NCBI GenBank assembly: GCA_036971715.1
Contig: JAVHJL010000010.1
Location: 1,674,001-1,738,000 of the forward strand
Length of the DNA stretch: 64,000 nucleotides
Direction: 5' to 3'
From: Arthrobotrys musiformis
Lineage: Eukaryota > Ascomycota > Orbiliomycetes > Orbiliales > Orbiliaceae
Shown: positions 1 to 12,324 of the stretch, piece after piece
Position numbering within the stretch: the stretch's first letter is position 1
Layout of the letters: each line of letters starts with the position of its first letter
The notes under the pieces: generated by a model
Database searches by the model: none
What the model saw: only the letters and a program-made list of their open reading frames with translations
What the model was told of the DNA's origin: nothing
Translations under genes and position numbers: made by a program

Positions 1-2293
1 AAGAAAGAGGCTGGTGGGATGCAATTTAGCTGAACCATGGGTGCTCCACCCTTTGGTGGATCGATTTCTCATTATAAACGGGGCTGCATACTATGCATAA
101 ACCTGGTTAAAACCCAGATAGTTGATTCAATTTTTGAGATAGGTAGGTCGGTATTGGAGCAGTGGTAGCAATGATATCATCTAAGCACCTGCGCCGGGGC
201 CCGGAACAGGCGGACTGCACTAATTCGATCGTCCTGACTGAGATATATTTCGCAATGCCCTTTCCACATGGCTCCAACCGCGCTGGGGCTTTGGTATTGA
301 TGTGGATTGTAGATTCCTGTGGTAGCGGGCTGGACCCACCGATGCAGGGATTTTGAGGCCATCCTTGTCCATCTCGCCTGAGATAGAGGTATCCGGATCG
401 AGATCTCAGGCAAGGGACGGGGGCCTTCAATTTTTCAAGGAATGTTTTGATAGGAACCGTATTGGTCTTTACACCGCCAAGGTCGGATCATTTCTGCGTC
501 TTATTGGGGGCGTTACAGTTGTGGGGAACGCGAATATTGGCATACTATGTAGTTCGAATTCCAACAATATATGGAGGACACTTTCTTCTATCTACTTACT
601 CCACACCACAACCTTTTCCGTTTGTCGAATTCAATGATGTAGGATATCTCTTTTCTGCCCTTTCGGCCGCGCATATCCGAGCTCTGGGATCGATCCGATC
701 GTCTCAATTTCTTCTCGCCTGGGTTCCAGACTCCACCAGATGAGGACCCAAAGAAATAAGGAAGAATATTGACAGGGAGGCTTCAGCCAGAGGCTAGACG
801 AAATCCGGCGTCATACATTGGATCTCGCTCGCTTAAGGAAAGCACGGGCAAAAAATACCGCGGGAAGCTACATCGTTCGCACGATCCCATTTCAATTGAA
901 ACCTGTGCCATGGCTCGGTACATTGGACTAGGTTGATCTCACTCGACGTCGTGCAGTTTTGGTACAAGTTACTTTGTATCACAAGAATAATATGAGTTAT
1001 ACTGTGCGGGTCCGAGAAAGTCACCAAAGCTCAGCGCTGAGAATGTCTTACTGGGCTTCTGATTGGGCTGATTCGGATGCCACCAGCTTCACCAGCAGCC
1101 GGTCTCCCGCAGCATGGCTAGTCATCCGACATTTTTTTTGATGTAGATATCATAACACCCAATCGGTTACAGCGTCCTGGTCCTCCGGGTCACCTTTAGC
1201 TTCCTCGTAGTATGGTTTCTGGGATTCAAACATCGAGGTGCCCAAATTTCGGTCGGGCTGTTAGAATCTGTGGGAATATATTCATATGATTGATCATCGA
1301 TCATAAAGCGCCTACTTACGGTATGCTATTTGGGGGGAGCACCACGAGGCTGTAATAATTAACGATGTATGCAATGCTAGGTCTTTTTTTGTCTTTAGAA
1401 GAAAAAAAAGGGTGGGGCTACTGTAGTTGGTTATCTAAAGACGCAATATCATGATGGGATGGTTGATTCTGAACTTGAGGTACATTGTATTATACTTTTC
1501 TTTCTTTCGGAAGCTATACCCACACTAAATACAAGATGCAAGTATTTTGACACCATAGAAGAATTAGTAAGAAAAACGGTCAACAGAACCCAGGGAAAGT
1601 GACTTTATCGATGACTGCATAGATGCAAAATAATATGAAAAAAAGATAGTACGGCAGCTTACACCGGCGGAAGCGATCCAGACCAGCCTCACAGCTCCGC
1701 TTACAATAAGTATCGTAGACATGGCGTGCATGTATCGATACCGAATGAGGTATTTTGATGTTCGCTCGTTCGCAAGGGCATGGAAATACGAATGGCCTGC
1801 ATGGCCTAGGAATGTGCTGATGCTAGTGGAAAACAATGATAAAATTTTTTTTTTAAGAATAGAAATAGCAAACACCAAAGCCTGAAAAACCAGAAATAAC
1901 GAAGCCGAAAATCGAGGCAAACCTGACGAATGAGAGAACGGGGGAATAGAGGCTTGCCTACATGCCTTCTAGATCAATGGGAAGACAAATTCCAACAACG
2001 GTGACATGCCATTAAAAAGGAATATCTCATGAGCGACTGTGTATCCAAATTTCAAAAACAACAAGAGAAGCAAAAAAATGCATCGAACTCTGTATAAAAT
2101 GGTATATAATATGAAGGGCGACCTATGATATTAAACAATCCTCTGCCGATCCGTTTGAACTCCGAATGATATCAAAATATGGAAGGAAGAAAGAAAGGAA
2201 GAAAGAAGATAGTACAGGAATAGCATGGAACAAAACCAAACAATAGGAAGTGGGACTAGCAGAAGGGAAAACGTGCGTGCGCCATACCAAGCC
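1..2293. other. gene-free left edge
   Basis: I see no supportable gene in this 2.3 kb. Open frames are short and lack domain-like composition. The longest, a 118-codon minus-strand frame at 1564-1920, is rich in Ser, Phe and Leu and has no partner exon that I could find. The right end probably contains the 3' untranslated region of the minus-strand Myb-like gene that stops at 2294. Confidence 0.5.
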
Positions 2294-4524
2294 TCAACAA
2301 GCAACCTCTTCTTCTTCTTCATAGCCACTATAATTTGTCGCTGGGCTCGTGGCCGTGGAGTGTGATTGTGAATTTTGTGGAAGGTCTTCGTGGGGCAATC
2401 GTCCAGATCCAGATTTGGGTTCCGACTCTCGCCTCGCATTCAATTCCTTCCATTTTTTTTCGCAAGAGGTGCCAGGTATCTTTTCTTTTCTGCCGTACTC
2501 CACCATCTTGCCGGCAACGATTTCCCAATAGTGTTTGTCAATCCATTTTTTGGCGTCGTCAAGTAGTTTCTCCTATTGAAAGAAGGAAGAGAACGATGTG
2601 GTAGGCGTAGACCGGCCACAGGGGCGACCGGGCGTGGCGCACACGGACAAAATATTGGTTAGCCAGATGCTCTTATAAGCATTTGAGGTTGTCGCACTGG
2701 GTAGCACCGTGTGTTTGGGAGGAGGAAATGATGGTTGTTTACATCTTCCGGAGACCATTGCCTGATTCGCTCCTTGATCCTCTTAAGGCGCATTTGCAAA
2801 GCTGGAACACGGTGGCTCCCTCGCCCTTCTTCCTTGAAACGTAGTACAATTTCTTTCCAGGGAAGCTGGTCTTCATCTTTGAGTTTGATCAGGTATCTAT
2901 CATCATCGGACAGCTGCCATGGCTGTGTAGCGGAGGACTTTCGACGTTTGACTGGCTTGGGCATTGGAATGCCGTCTGGGGATGACCAATGACCATAACC
3001 TTCCATGATACCATACTCGCGCTTCGCCCTGTAGTTGTGGGCGTGACCATTCGGCTCACCGAAGGACTCCGTCAACAACCCTTGTGGGTGGGGGTGGTGG
3101 GGTGGAACGCTATCGAGATGGGCGGCGTGGGGGGTGAAGTAGGTGTTTCCGCCTGCACCATTAGTAAATGGTGTTGGATGGACTGGTGCCATGGTAGGCA
3201 ATGTCATCGGGTACATCGTCTGAAGAGTAGGCTCAAATTCGTGCTTTTGGTATGGACTACCGTTGTGGCCAAACATGTTATGTGGGGCGGATTCGAATTC
3301 TGCCTTTATATCACCGCCTGGTGGTGGTGCATCTGGAGAGTTTTGCTGAAATGAAATTTGGGGGAGGTTGCTATGAGCAGGGTTAAAGAGCCTCCTTTCA
3401 TTGGATTTTAAAATAGGACCGGAATGGGTTCGATTCATAGCTGGAGGCGTGAGAGTCGCCGAGGAAGTCCCCGAAAAGCTCGATGGGAGACTAGTGGAAT
3501 GATTTTCTGAGATAGAATTCAGAGAAGGCTCGTTATATTTAAGGATTTGGCTTGGGAATTGCATAGAGCCGTTCCCGACGCTGATGTTTGAGGTTCTAGG
3601 ACTAGAGCCATATAGGCTTGGGGACCCTATGGGAGCGGTTGAATAGTGTGACTTGCCACGGCTGGACAAGCCAGGTGATACATTGGACGATATCACGTTC
3701 ATTGGTGGAGGCAAAGGGGGTCCTGGGCGATAAACACTGCTCCTACGGTCTGAAGCGGGAGGAGATGCGGAATCTCTGACTCGGTAGGACGGGTAGCTGC
3801 TTCCTTGGTTTGATTCGATGCCGTTGTCTTGATACGTAATGGGGCCCTATCACGGAAAGAAGCATGAGACTTCAGATTAGCGAACCGAGACTTATATATT
3901 TATAGTTTGAACAATGCAATGGAAATTGAATATAGCGGCGCACGATGCATATGTATGTATGCAGGCCCAGAGAAAGTGCAAGCCTCGCGAACAGTCTGCA
4001 TTGCATTGCCGGTAACTCAATTGAGAAGTATATAGGCCAGCGATATGGTCTGCATGTATACTCCATTCATCCTCACGTTATATATGGAGAATGATGATGG
4101 AATGACTATCATATCTGAGGACTTTGATCATATGGTAACATTGACGGGAAGGAATGTGGTTCTTCATAGAACATCTGGCAACATAGTATAACAGTTGACA
4201 AACGTTCTGAGAGGAGGTGATAGACAGGGAAAAGTTTGGTGAAAGTTGATAGATGTTGAAAAGGTTTAAGAAGTTGGTAGTGTAATAGACAATATAACTT
4301 ACCATATCACTGTAAGAATTGTGATTGATAGTATACCAGCTGTGCGAACTGTTGTAGTCTGATCCTTCTAAATCCTCGTCTTTGGTCGCGGGGATTGGGC
4401 TTCTATTTGAGTGCCAGTCGGATGAAGACCAAGGTATATAACAATCAGGTTCGTGCTTTAAATTTGGTAATGGCGAGTGAGATTGTAGGCGATGGACGTC
4501 GGTGCCAGTCGCCATTTGTGCCAT
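2294..4524 (-). CDS. tandem Myb/SANT-like DNA-binding protein
   Basis: Probable nuclear transcription regulator of 534 residues. Exons read 4303-4524, 2743-3846 and 2294-2572. The donors are GTAAGT and GTAAAC, the acceptors end GATAG and AATAG, and both junctions are phase 0. The N-terminal two thirds are low-complexity Ser/Pro/Asn/His-rich sequence, as in many fungal regulators. A basic stretch (KPVKRRKS) precedes the DNA-binding region, which starts with QPWQLSDDD at about residue 382. Two tryptophan-spaced SANT-like helical units follow: the first carries LPWKEI, and the second spans the exon 2/3 junction (QWSPEDEKLL, then HYWEIVAGKM). The split of the second repeat by an intron explains why the C-terminal part is easily missed. 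The first intron (3847-4302, 456 bases) is unusually long for this window and could hide another exon. The target genes are unknown, and the family assignment rests on pattern only. Confidence 0.75.
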
Positions 4525-5877
4525 TTTGCTTCTTTTCCAAACTTTGGAACGTCTCCGTAAGATGTTTTTTTGGCACAGTTGCTAGGTTTAGAAGCGTCGA
4601 GACAGAACTTGCTTTTGCTCCTGCAGCGCACTGCGTCTTGTTTCCCTTGACTAAGGTATAACAGTAAAAGGCGGGTCTATAATGAGAGTCGCTAAGGATG
4701 TTTGGAAGAGGGAGGGGCAGTATGTTGGTTCGATCCTGCTTCTGAGAAGACCAGATGTTGTGGAGGCGGATGTGGACTTTTAGACAAATGTTATGTCTGT
4801 TACCCACCCTCCAACTAACAAGTTCACCCTCCAAGTGGGGATATAATGGAACTGAGAAAAGAAAAAGGTGGGAAACTGGAATATGCAAGGCAAAGAAGCT
4901 TTAACAAACAATAACGTGGACAGTTGGGAGGGGTTAAATAAGCAACTGTTTCTTCCCTCCGGGCTGGCAAGAGACCTAATGTAGGCACACAAGCGCGGTG
5001 CCTGAGTTTTGAAAATGTTAAGTTGCGCCGCCGCCGCAACCAAGGTGTAGGGAGGGTACAGGGAGATAGATGTCGTTTTAGCAAGTGTCTTTTTTGTTCG
5101 CTGTTGGATTGTTTCTAATCGACCGTTTGTATCGACGTGGGTTCGAATTTAGGTGGAAGCAAGTCCAGGTGGGGCCCTCATGCACCCCAGCTGCAAGTCC
5201 GAGTCAAGTTTGAAGGCGGGAAACAGTAAGAAAGACCAGACTATGTTGTATGTATAATGATGTGTGAGATATTGAAAGAATGGAGGGGGGAAAAGTCAAA
5301 TTTGTTTTTTTTCCTTGCCCTTTTTTTGTCCCCTGATATATTCTTAGAAAAGGAAACGGTTGACCTTTACTATTTTATATCCTCCAACCGTTGTGGGCAC
5401 AGTTTGGCAAACTTTGTTCTAGATATAGTCTCAAGGGACCTTCGGAGACGAGAATGGTCTCTACGAACTAGATTAACGGAGGCTAGCTAGGCGGAAAAGC
5501 TATCGACGTCTTTTGGAAGCCAGGACCAGGCTTTTTGCAACCACGGTAAGAGGCATGTAAATCTGAAAAAGAGTATATGCGGCACAACTAGCGAGAACAT
5601 TGTTTCTCCCAAAACCCTGTCATATAATTATAAGGTCCTTGACGCCAGAACTGGGGAGGCTAGCTAGATCGGAGGCCTCCAGTTTGAAAGCCAATCGGTA
5701 TGGGTGTCTCTGCGATCATACATATGTACAGGGGGGTAAATCGACGAAGACGAGTAATTGCCCGTCTCTGTTTTTCCTTTCTATCAAAGAAAACCGGCTG
5801 TGATCGCTCTCGGAATGAATAAATTCGTGGTGGGTAGCTGTAAAGGAAGTAACTATGTACGATGCGGTGCTTGTGTC

Positions 5878-5895
5878 AAAAAAAAAAAAAAAAAA
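5878..5895. repeat. poly(A) tract, 18 bases
   Basis: Uninterrupted run of 18 A on the plus strand in a gene-free region. It is a simple homopolymer with no associated coding sequence. Confidence 0.95.
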
Positions 5896-7079
5896 GAAAA
5901 GGAAAAAGGGAGCCCAGAAGCTTGCTAGCTTCGAGGTTTCCCCAGGGCCCGTTGAAAGGATCAACGATCATGTCATCCCATTCCTAATAAGAAAAAAACA
6001 AAAATACGGAAGCCAGTGGTAGTGGCCAAAATGGGCGGCCTATCTCTAAACTACAGAAGTCCCGTTGATTTGACTGAAAATGGATGGCTTGCAGGTTGAA
6101 CCACACCTTAAAGCTCAGGCTTCCCTTTCCCTGCGTTAGGCTATCAAGCATACTTCTCATTCCTCCAAGCAGGAAAAGAAAATGGCACATGCTCTGTTGG
6201 ACAAATCCAGAAAACGGCATAGTCAACCTTTCTGAAACTCCTAACAGGAAGGGTAAGAGTAAGCCTCGAGGCCGATATACATGCATTCTAAATCAATGCA
6301 AATTTAATGCAAGGTGGAAACAAACGAGGAGGCTGCTGCCGGCAGAGGAATGGAAGAGCTATGAGAAAGAAGTACTGATGCTTCCTTGGTGGGCGTGTGC
6401 GCGTACCGGATCGTGCCGTTTTAGGGCCAATACTGGCTCCGCACGGTTAACATAGGCGCAGGAGAGAGCTCGATACTGCCTGAAAGGGTATCCAAAGAGA
6501 ATTATTTGGTGGGCATGCAAGCTGCTCCGGTTTTCGTTTAGCTGCTCCGTTCGAACTTTACAGGACGAACCATATGGTACCATGTCTCTCGTTCGGTTCC
6601 ATAAGTCAACCTCGGAACGTGCATTAGAAAAAAGCACAGTCAATGCACCCGTAGGGCACCTTGCACAGTGGGGGCCATCATTGCCGTCCATCGCCCAGTG
6701 AAGGAATAACCCGGTCGAAGCCCGTGCACACCAGGAATGCACCAGTGGCCACTCGTTCTCGTCTCCAAGTTTTGAAAGCTGCAAGACATAAACCTTAGAA
6801 ACACAACATCATATGTCGACACACGACCAAGGCCAGTTTTAATTTGCGATTCAATTCGTTTCAGGCCGTCGTAACATTGTGGCAGCATATATTTGACATG
6901 TTGTTCAGAAGTGGTATTTCTGGCAAAGTTTGAACTACTACAATAGTAGACAGATATAATATCTAATATTCTCCAAGTACATAAATTTAAATACCATATT
7001 TCCTCGCTTAGAGGCCATTTTAAGGACTAGGTTGGTGATTTCTAGAGGTACCTCAGCCGGGAGGTTTGATATGCCCAGG

Positions 7080-7548
7080 TGCAACGGGCGATAGATGAGG
7101 ATCGATGCACTGGCGTTACGCTAGCAATTGTCTATTTCCGTCAAAAGTACTTGTTTAAAATGAACCTGAATAGGCCTTTGATGTACAGCATTCTAATACT
7201 CATCATCTGTTCTTGCTTTTTCTTCCTTCCACCCGATGTGTATGTATATAGTAGTATTGTGGTAGTAATTTGCTTTTGGCTTGCAGGAAAGTGCATGGAA
7301 TTCCGGTCAAGACGGTGTGGACAAGCCAAGGCCATTCTGTTGTACAGGCACATTGTTTTTTTGCTGGAGGAGAAAAAAATAATTATATTGGAGCTAGCCG
7401 AACTGATGCCTGTTGATCGAGTGCTGTCCCGCATCCAGACTATCCGATTTACCCCGTTCTTGCGTCAAGGAATTCGGAGTCCACTCTACCAAGGAATAAC
7501 GGTATTTGGTCAGGATTACCGGTGCAAGATTGCGGTTCCACACTTTGA
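7080..7548 (+). pseudogene. possible two-exon gene relic
   Basis: Two plus-strand blocks join in frame. Block 1 (about 7080-7146) follows a CCCAG acceptor-like site and reads VQRAIDEDRCTGVTLAIVYF and on. Block 2 starts at 7287 after TTGCAG and reads KVHGIPVKTVWTSQGHSV and on. The intervening GTACTT...TTGCAG segment (7147-7286, 140 bases) would be the intron. Block 2 hits an in-frame TGA at 7414 but stays open after it to 7546, which is what a CGA-to-TGA decay event would look like. I recognise no family. Chance open frames could produce this, so confidence is low. Confidence 0.25.
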
Positions 7549-8489
7549 AATATAAAATTGAGTTCTGGAATTCAGGTCCACCGCTTTTGTAAAGGCCCCC
7601 AAAAGATTGCCCAACGCAGAGCCCCGATTTGGCAAGAAGTTTTGCTCTTGCCTTGAACTGAGGTACTTGGTGCGTCGGAAGAGTGAATGTGGCCTACCAG
7701 TGGTCAGGTACGGCGTTCAAGTCCTCATCGGTGGAGTAGATTCATTTTTTTGGTACCAATACGGGAAACACGTACCAAGACACTAGATAAGCCTGGACCC
7801 TTTAAACGCAGCCCATCAACAGGCCTGATTGTCCACGAGGGGAGGGGGATTCCCAAGGCTCAATAATCTCCCAGAGACTATGGCTGGAAGATTCTCCTGG
7901 GCAGGATAGTTTAAATCTTGCCTGTTCAGCTGGTTGACTGGAGCCCTTTTGGTGGTAGGAGTAACTAGGTCGCGCTACGTCTCTGCCGAGCCTCAATTTA
8001 GCATTTGCGATAGTGCATGCATACTAGCCAGAGTATGATAACTAGTACTAGTGTGAGCTGCGAGTTACCACTCGGGCAGCATGCAGCGACTCCAGGGTAA
8101 TATATTGGATAGGTTTCAAAGAATGTAATAGGGTACAGAGCACAGTATCCCGTATTCTATGATGTGAATTGTACGGCAGGCGCGGGACGCAGGAAATCCC
8201 GTCAAGAGCCTTCTTCGATTGTAGGGAAAAAATGCGTTTGTGAGAACCGTTATGAATTGTGCTGCTATACGTATGGCGACAGGTAGTCAACCGTCAAGAT
8301 GGAGCACCGCGCCTCCGACGATATTCCCGCTATGTCAATGTGCTAGGGATATTATGAAAGACCTCTGTATTTCCCAGAGGCAGGGGATTGAGCAGGGATC
8401 CGGGGACTTGGTTTCGATCAAGTCCATGTAGGTTGTGTAGCACGGAGTGCCCGATGGGCCATGGGCTGTCCGCGTATTTTCTACTTTCT

Positions 8490-8494
<5 letters not shown>

Positions 8495-8540
<46 letters not shown>
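8495..8540. repeat. poly(T) tract, 46 bases
   Basis: Uninterrupted run of 46 T on the plus strand, preceded by a pyrimidine-rich CTTTCTTCCTC lead-in. It is the longest homopolymer in the window. No target-site duplication or coding remnant is visible beside it, so a retroposed tail is only one possibility. Confidence 0.95.
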
Positions 8541-10451
8541 CGTTCCGTGAAAGAGAGCCTGTGAACCTCAGGCGTCTCTTTCGACGAGATTTCCACGGCT
8601 AGAAACAATTTGGCTTGGCACGACGGTACTTACTCCCAGCCTTAAGTTTGTCATGGCGGCATGGGGAGCGATTGGGCCGGCCGGCGGAATTAAGGGTCGT
8701 CTACCAAAATAGCAGAGACTGTCTCTGATTTTCCTAAAGAGATTGTCCTGAACCGGATTCTCTAGCAAGTGAATAGATTGGCACAATTGAATATCAAATT
8801 AATGGTTTTTCTCCTTCCCCTAAGAAGCTGCAGCACATCAGTCAATGTGATGGGATCTTGGGATTGCGGTCTAGATTTCCTTCAGGAGACAGCCGTTTAA
8901 GAGCACAGCAGGCGCCACAATGCTCCCCGGGCAAGGATATTCCTGGGTATGCAGCATGAGGAAACCAGGTTCGAATCCATATACAGACCAGATGTCCCCA
9001 CCATGGACCCATCCTCAAGCGAAGAATTTCGAAAGTCTTTGTACTTTTATACATATATGTACATACGTACTTACATACAAGGCCAGCTAAGGATGTTACG
9101 TGTGGTAAATACAGATATGCATATGCACTATTGTGCAACTTGTATGATCAAGATACCCTCCAGTGCACCCGGATCAATTAATGTTTTGTGCTGTCGTGAC
9201 ATTTGCAGTTGGCTGATAGATATCGAAAGAAAATATACAGCTAAATACGGCGTGTCTGTGACTGTTTCGTGTAACATCTTGCCTGAAAATCATCGGATGC
9301 CTGATCAAGTCGGCTGCACGGTCACTGTGCTTGTAATTAGGTCACACCGCATCCATCGGCTGCTAACGTCGATCTGATTTTTCACACTGTCTTAGAATCT
9401 TGTGTCGCTGTGCCGGATATGCTCCTTTGGTGCCGTTGTTTATGGTCGGTGGAAATGTACGTTACAGTCCGCTGCAGTGACTATGGCTGGTGATTTCTCA
9501 CCTTCCCGGCTGCCTTTTCAAGCGGCTCGATCGAGCCAAATTTGCGAGATCGTTTCTGCCGTCAGTATTGATTGCATTGATTGTAACTGATATCAAGCGA
9601 GCCCTGAACCTTTTCCGAAGTTTCGGGTGTACCAAGATCGAATCAAATGGCGAGAATTTTCTTTTGCTATAGCGCGCAATCCCTACGTCTAACTGGTTTA
9701 TCATGTGGGTCTTTATTAACGTAACTTATATCATGCAACTGGATATTGACTTGGCTTCCTCGCTTAAAACTGAAGCGAGAGTATTCAAGCCGGCGGGGAA
9801 CTCCTCGATAGTTAGAGTGTAGTACAGCTCGATTAAATAAATGTTGAAGAGATCGTGATAAAAGTGAGATACCTTCTAAATCACATTGGGCGAAAAGTTC
9901 GCTGAATCCAGGGTAGAACATCCACTGTGCATGCTAGCTTCTTCGACAGCATGCCCGCAACTGTGAGCTCGCATTTGGGCTTGGTCATATGAATCTGTTG
10001 AACTCGGCTGAACAAGCGCACTCAACTGGGCGGCAAGGGGTTTGTATTTGCATATTATATTCGACGTATGGTCCGCCGTAGCCCTTACAGGCTTTAAATA
10101 GCCCGTACGTTGAATTATTAATTTTCAACCTGTACGTACCTCTATCAATACCATGAAACCATGGCGGAGGAATCGAGTTCCACTGGTGCACCACTGGATT
10201 CGATGCAGGAGCTCAGCCAAAAAATGACTTCATCCAATAAACGTGAAAGCTTTAATTTCTATATTGTGCTACCAATTCAATTCCAGACGCAGGCATGGTA
10301 TCCGTACAAGGAAGAGGGGGGAATAAACAAAACAAAATAAAATAATAGTAGCATACAGGCTTGAACATATCACATGAATTGGTCTATTTTCTATCGTTAT
10401 GAAACAAATGGCGGACAAGGAGTTCGCTGAGACAATACTACATTATTCCTT

Positions 10452-11190
10452 CTAATGCAATAATGTGATCACGGGTGCGTCAAGTTTGTCCCGTCCTTTC
10501 AAGAAATCGATTTCGAGGATGAATAGGTATCCTAGGAGGTCACCTTCGAGCTGGCGGACTAAAGATCCAGCGGCAGAGGCTGATCCACCTATTTACAAAG
10601 GAAATCTTGCGTCAGCCAATTTATCCAGGCTGAGAAGGGTTCAAGGGATGTGTGTAAACAATTCTTTAGAGCCTTTGAGTGCACAACTCGCATGGGGTAG
10701 CAAAGTGACATGCAAGGGCTGTTTCTCTTTGCCGGCATGCGTATCACAGGATGTCGGTTTGAGGCTTACCAGTCGCAATTATGTCATCCACGACAAGGAC
10801 TTTCTGACCGGGTTTGATAACGTCTTTTTGCATCTCAAACCAATCTTCGCCGTACTCCTTCATGTACTTTTCGCTGACGCATTCACCAGGCATCTTCCCT
10901 CTTTTGCGAACAGGCACGAAGCCGGCTTCGAGCTTGAGGGCCAGCGTGGGGCCGAACAGGAATCCGCGGGCATCAAGACCGACAATCACATCCGGTTTCG
11001 AGGGGAATGCCTCGATGACTTGGAGGACAAGAGCATCGACGAGCTTTGTGTGGATTTCGAAGGACGAGAACAAGGGCAAGATATCTTCGAAAATGATTCC
11101 GGGCTGGGGGAAATCCGGATACTGCTTCAATGCGCCACGCAACTCATCGTGAAGTTTGTGCAGTTTCTGTGAAACGTCGGTGGTTACCAT
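10452..11190 (-). CDS. APT1: adenine phosphoribosyltransferase
   Basis: Purine salvage enzyme that converts adenine and PRPP to AMP and pyrophosphate in the cytosol. The 185-residue protein comes from two exons, 10770-11190 and 10452-10588. The intron is GTAAGC...AAATAG, and the split Gly codon sits inside the PRPP-binding loop. Visible family signatures are FPQPGIIFEDI near the N-terminus, VGLDARGFLFGP at 70-81, VPVRKRGKMPG, and the PRPP motif VLVVDDIIATGGS at 131-143. The length matches the usual 180 or so residues of the family. The start at 11190 puts the conserved N-terminus directly after Met. It is transcribed away from the Phe-tRNA synthetase gene, with 1,134 bases between the two start codons. 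Confidence 0.95.
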
Positions 11191-12324
11191 TTTCGGAATT
11201 TCTTTTGGGCCTTAGTCAGTCTGTAAAGCCAACAGAATTAAGATGCGGGTTTGAAACGGTGAGACTTTAGGAAGGATGACAATATGATCCGAGATACTGC
11301 CCTCGAAACCTCCTCTGTCAGTAAAGAAAGTAATAAGAAGAACAAGAAATGACCGTGGCGCTTTGGATTACGATAAGGGAAAGACGGATGGGAAAAGAAG
11401 TTTCTCGTAAGATGCTCCTCCTGTGCAGCGGTTATCAAGGGAATGCCAATCAGGGATGTCGGACAACGTGGGAGACGCTAGCTAGCACGAGCTCAAGGGG
11501 CGGAAGAATCTTCAAAGCAAGGGCCGAAGCATTAAGATTATGACGAACCTGCCTAGTTCTTGCGCGAATTTCGAGCACGGGGTTTGTGCACTGGCTTCTG
11601 CGCTGCTTCGAATTCTAACCTCTTCAGCGGCGATGAGCTGGGTTCTGCCAATCGCTATCTATTTTACCCGTACAGGCCTAGTCCCGCAATGGCTTCTTTC
11701 CGATCGGCCGGTGGGGGGAAATAAAAAAAAAAAAATTAAAAAAAAATGAAGCTTATCAAATCAAACCTTCGGCAAGTCGCTCGGAACTCAGATGCATTTG
11801 CACTAGCCACACACCGCGCCACGACCGATTGCCCCTCAGTTACCAGCCACAGTAAAAGTGCTGCACAGCCACCAGCCACAGATACGTGCAAAATCAATGC
11901 AATTGCAACGAGGAGAAATTAATACGGGTGCGCAAGCATATGATGGCAATCGGGAAAACGAGGACACCCCCTGCGTCCAGCATACGTTTTATATTCCGCG
12001 CAGTGCATCGCTGCTGTGGCCGGCGTGGTGGTTGATGGAGTGGATGGAGGCTGTGATTCATCCCACTTGTTTGGGCGCTGTGCCCCGCAGTCAGTCTGCC
12101 CCCCAAAAAAAAGTCGCAGCTGCTGTCACCTCAAACGTTCAACATTGACAACAACAGCTGCAACCTCCATCGACGACATCAACATCGACGTTGTCCCAAC
12201 GGGTGGTCAACAAAGGTCTCATTCGCAAGCATAAATATCCCTGGACGCATCCCGAAAACAAATTTTCGAAACTTTGACCGTCCGAGCTGCTTGAAATACC
12301 AACTCTTTGTCCCAGCAGCTCACA
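11191..12324. promoter_or_regulatory. shared divergent promoter region
   Basis: 1,134-base intergenic region between the start codons of the minus-strand APRT gene and the plus-strand FRS2 gene, so it must hold both promoters and 5' leaders. A CA/CATCGACG-rich segment (about 12120-12230) just upstream of FRS2 resembles an untranslated leader. No clear TATA element was found and no gene is supported here. Confidence 0.6.

Larger units (their letters stand above)
4525..10451. other. 5.9 kb gene-poor stretch
   Basis: This interval holds the promoter of the Myb-like gene at its left end and little else that I can support. It contains an 18-base poly(A) tract at 5878-5895, a 46-base poly(T) tract at 8495-8540, and a possible pair of coding blocks at 7080-7548 that is listed separately. 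A 141-codon minus-strand frame at 6359-6784 is tryptophan-rich but unrecognisable. I saw no transposase, reverse transcriptase or long terminal repeat. Confidence 0.5.

Noticed and set aside
1564..1920. 118-codon minus-strand open frame near the left edge
   Set aside because: Hydrophobic and Ser-rich without a signal-peptide pattern, conserved motif or partner exon. It is consistent with chance in A/T-rich sequence.
8941..8980. GGTTCGAATCC, a perfect B-box-like string near 8968
   Set aside because: The flanking bases do not form a T stem, and no acceptor or anticodon arm can be folded around it, so it is not a tRNA.
10465..11172. 235-codon plus-strand open frame
   Set aside because: It lies antisense to the adenine phosphoribosyltransferase gene, whose motifs and intron phase are unmistakable. 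The plus frame even reads through the real intron and has no domain-like content.
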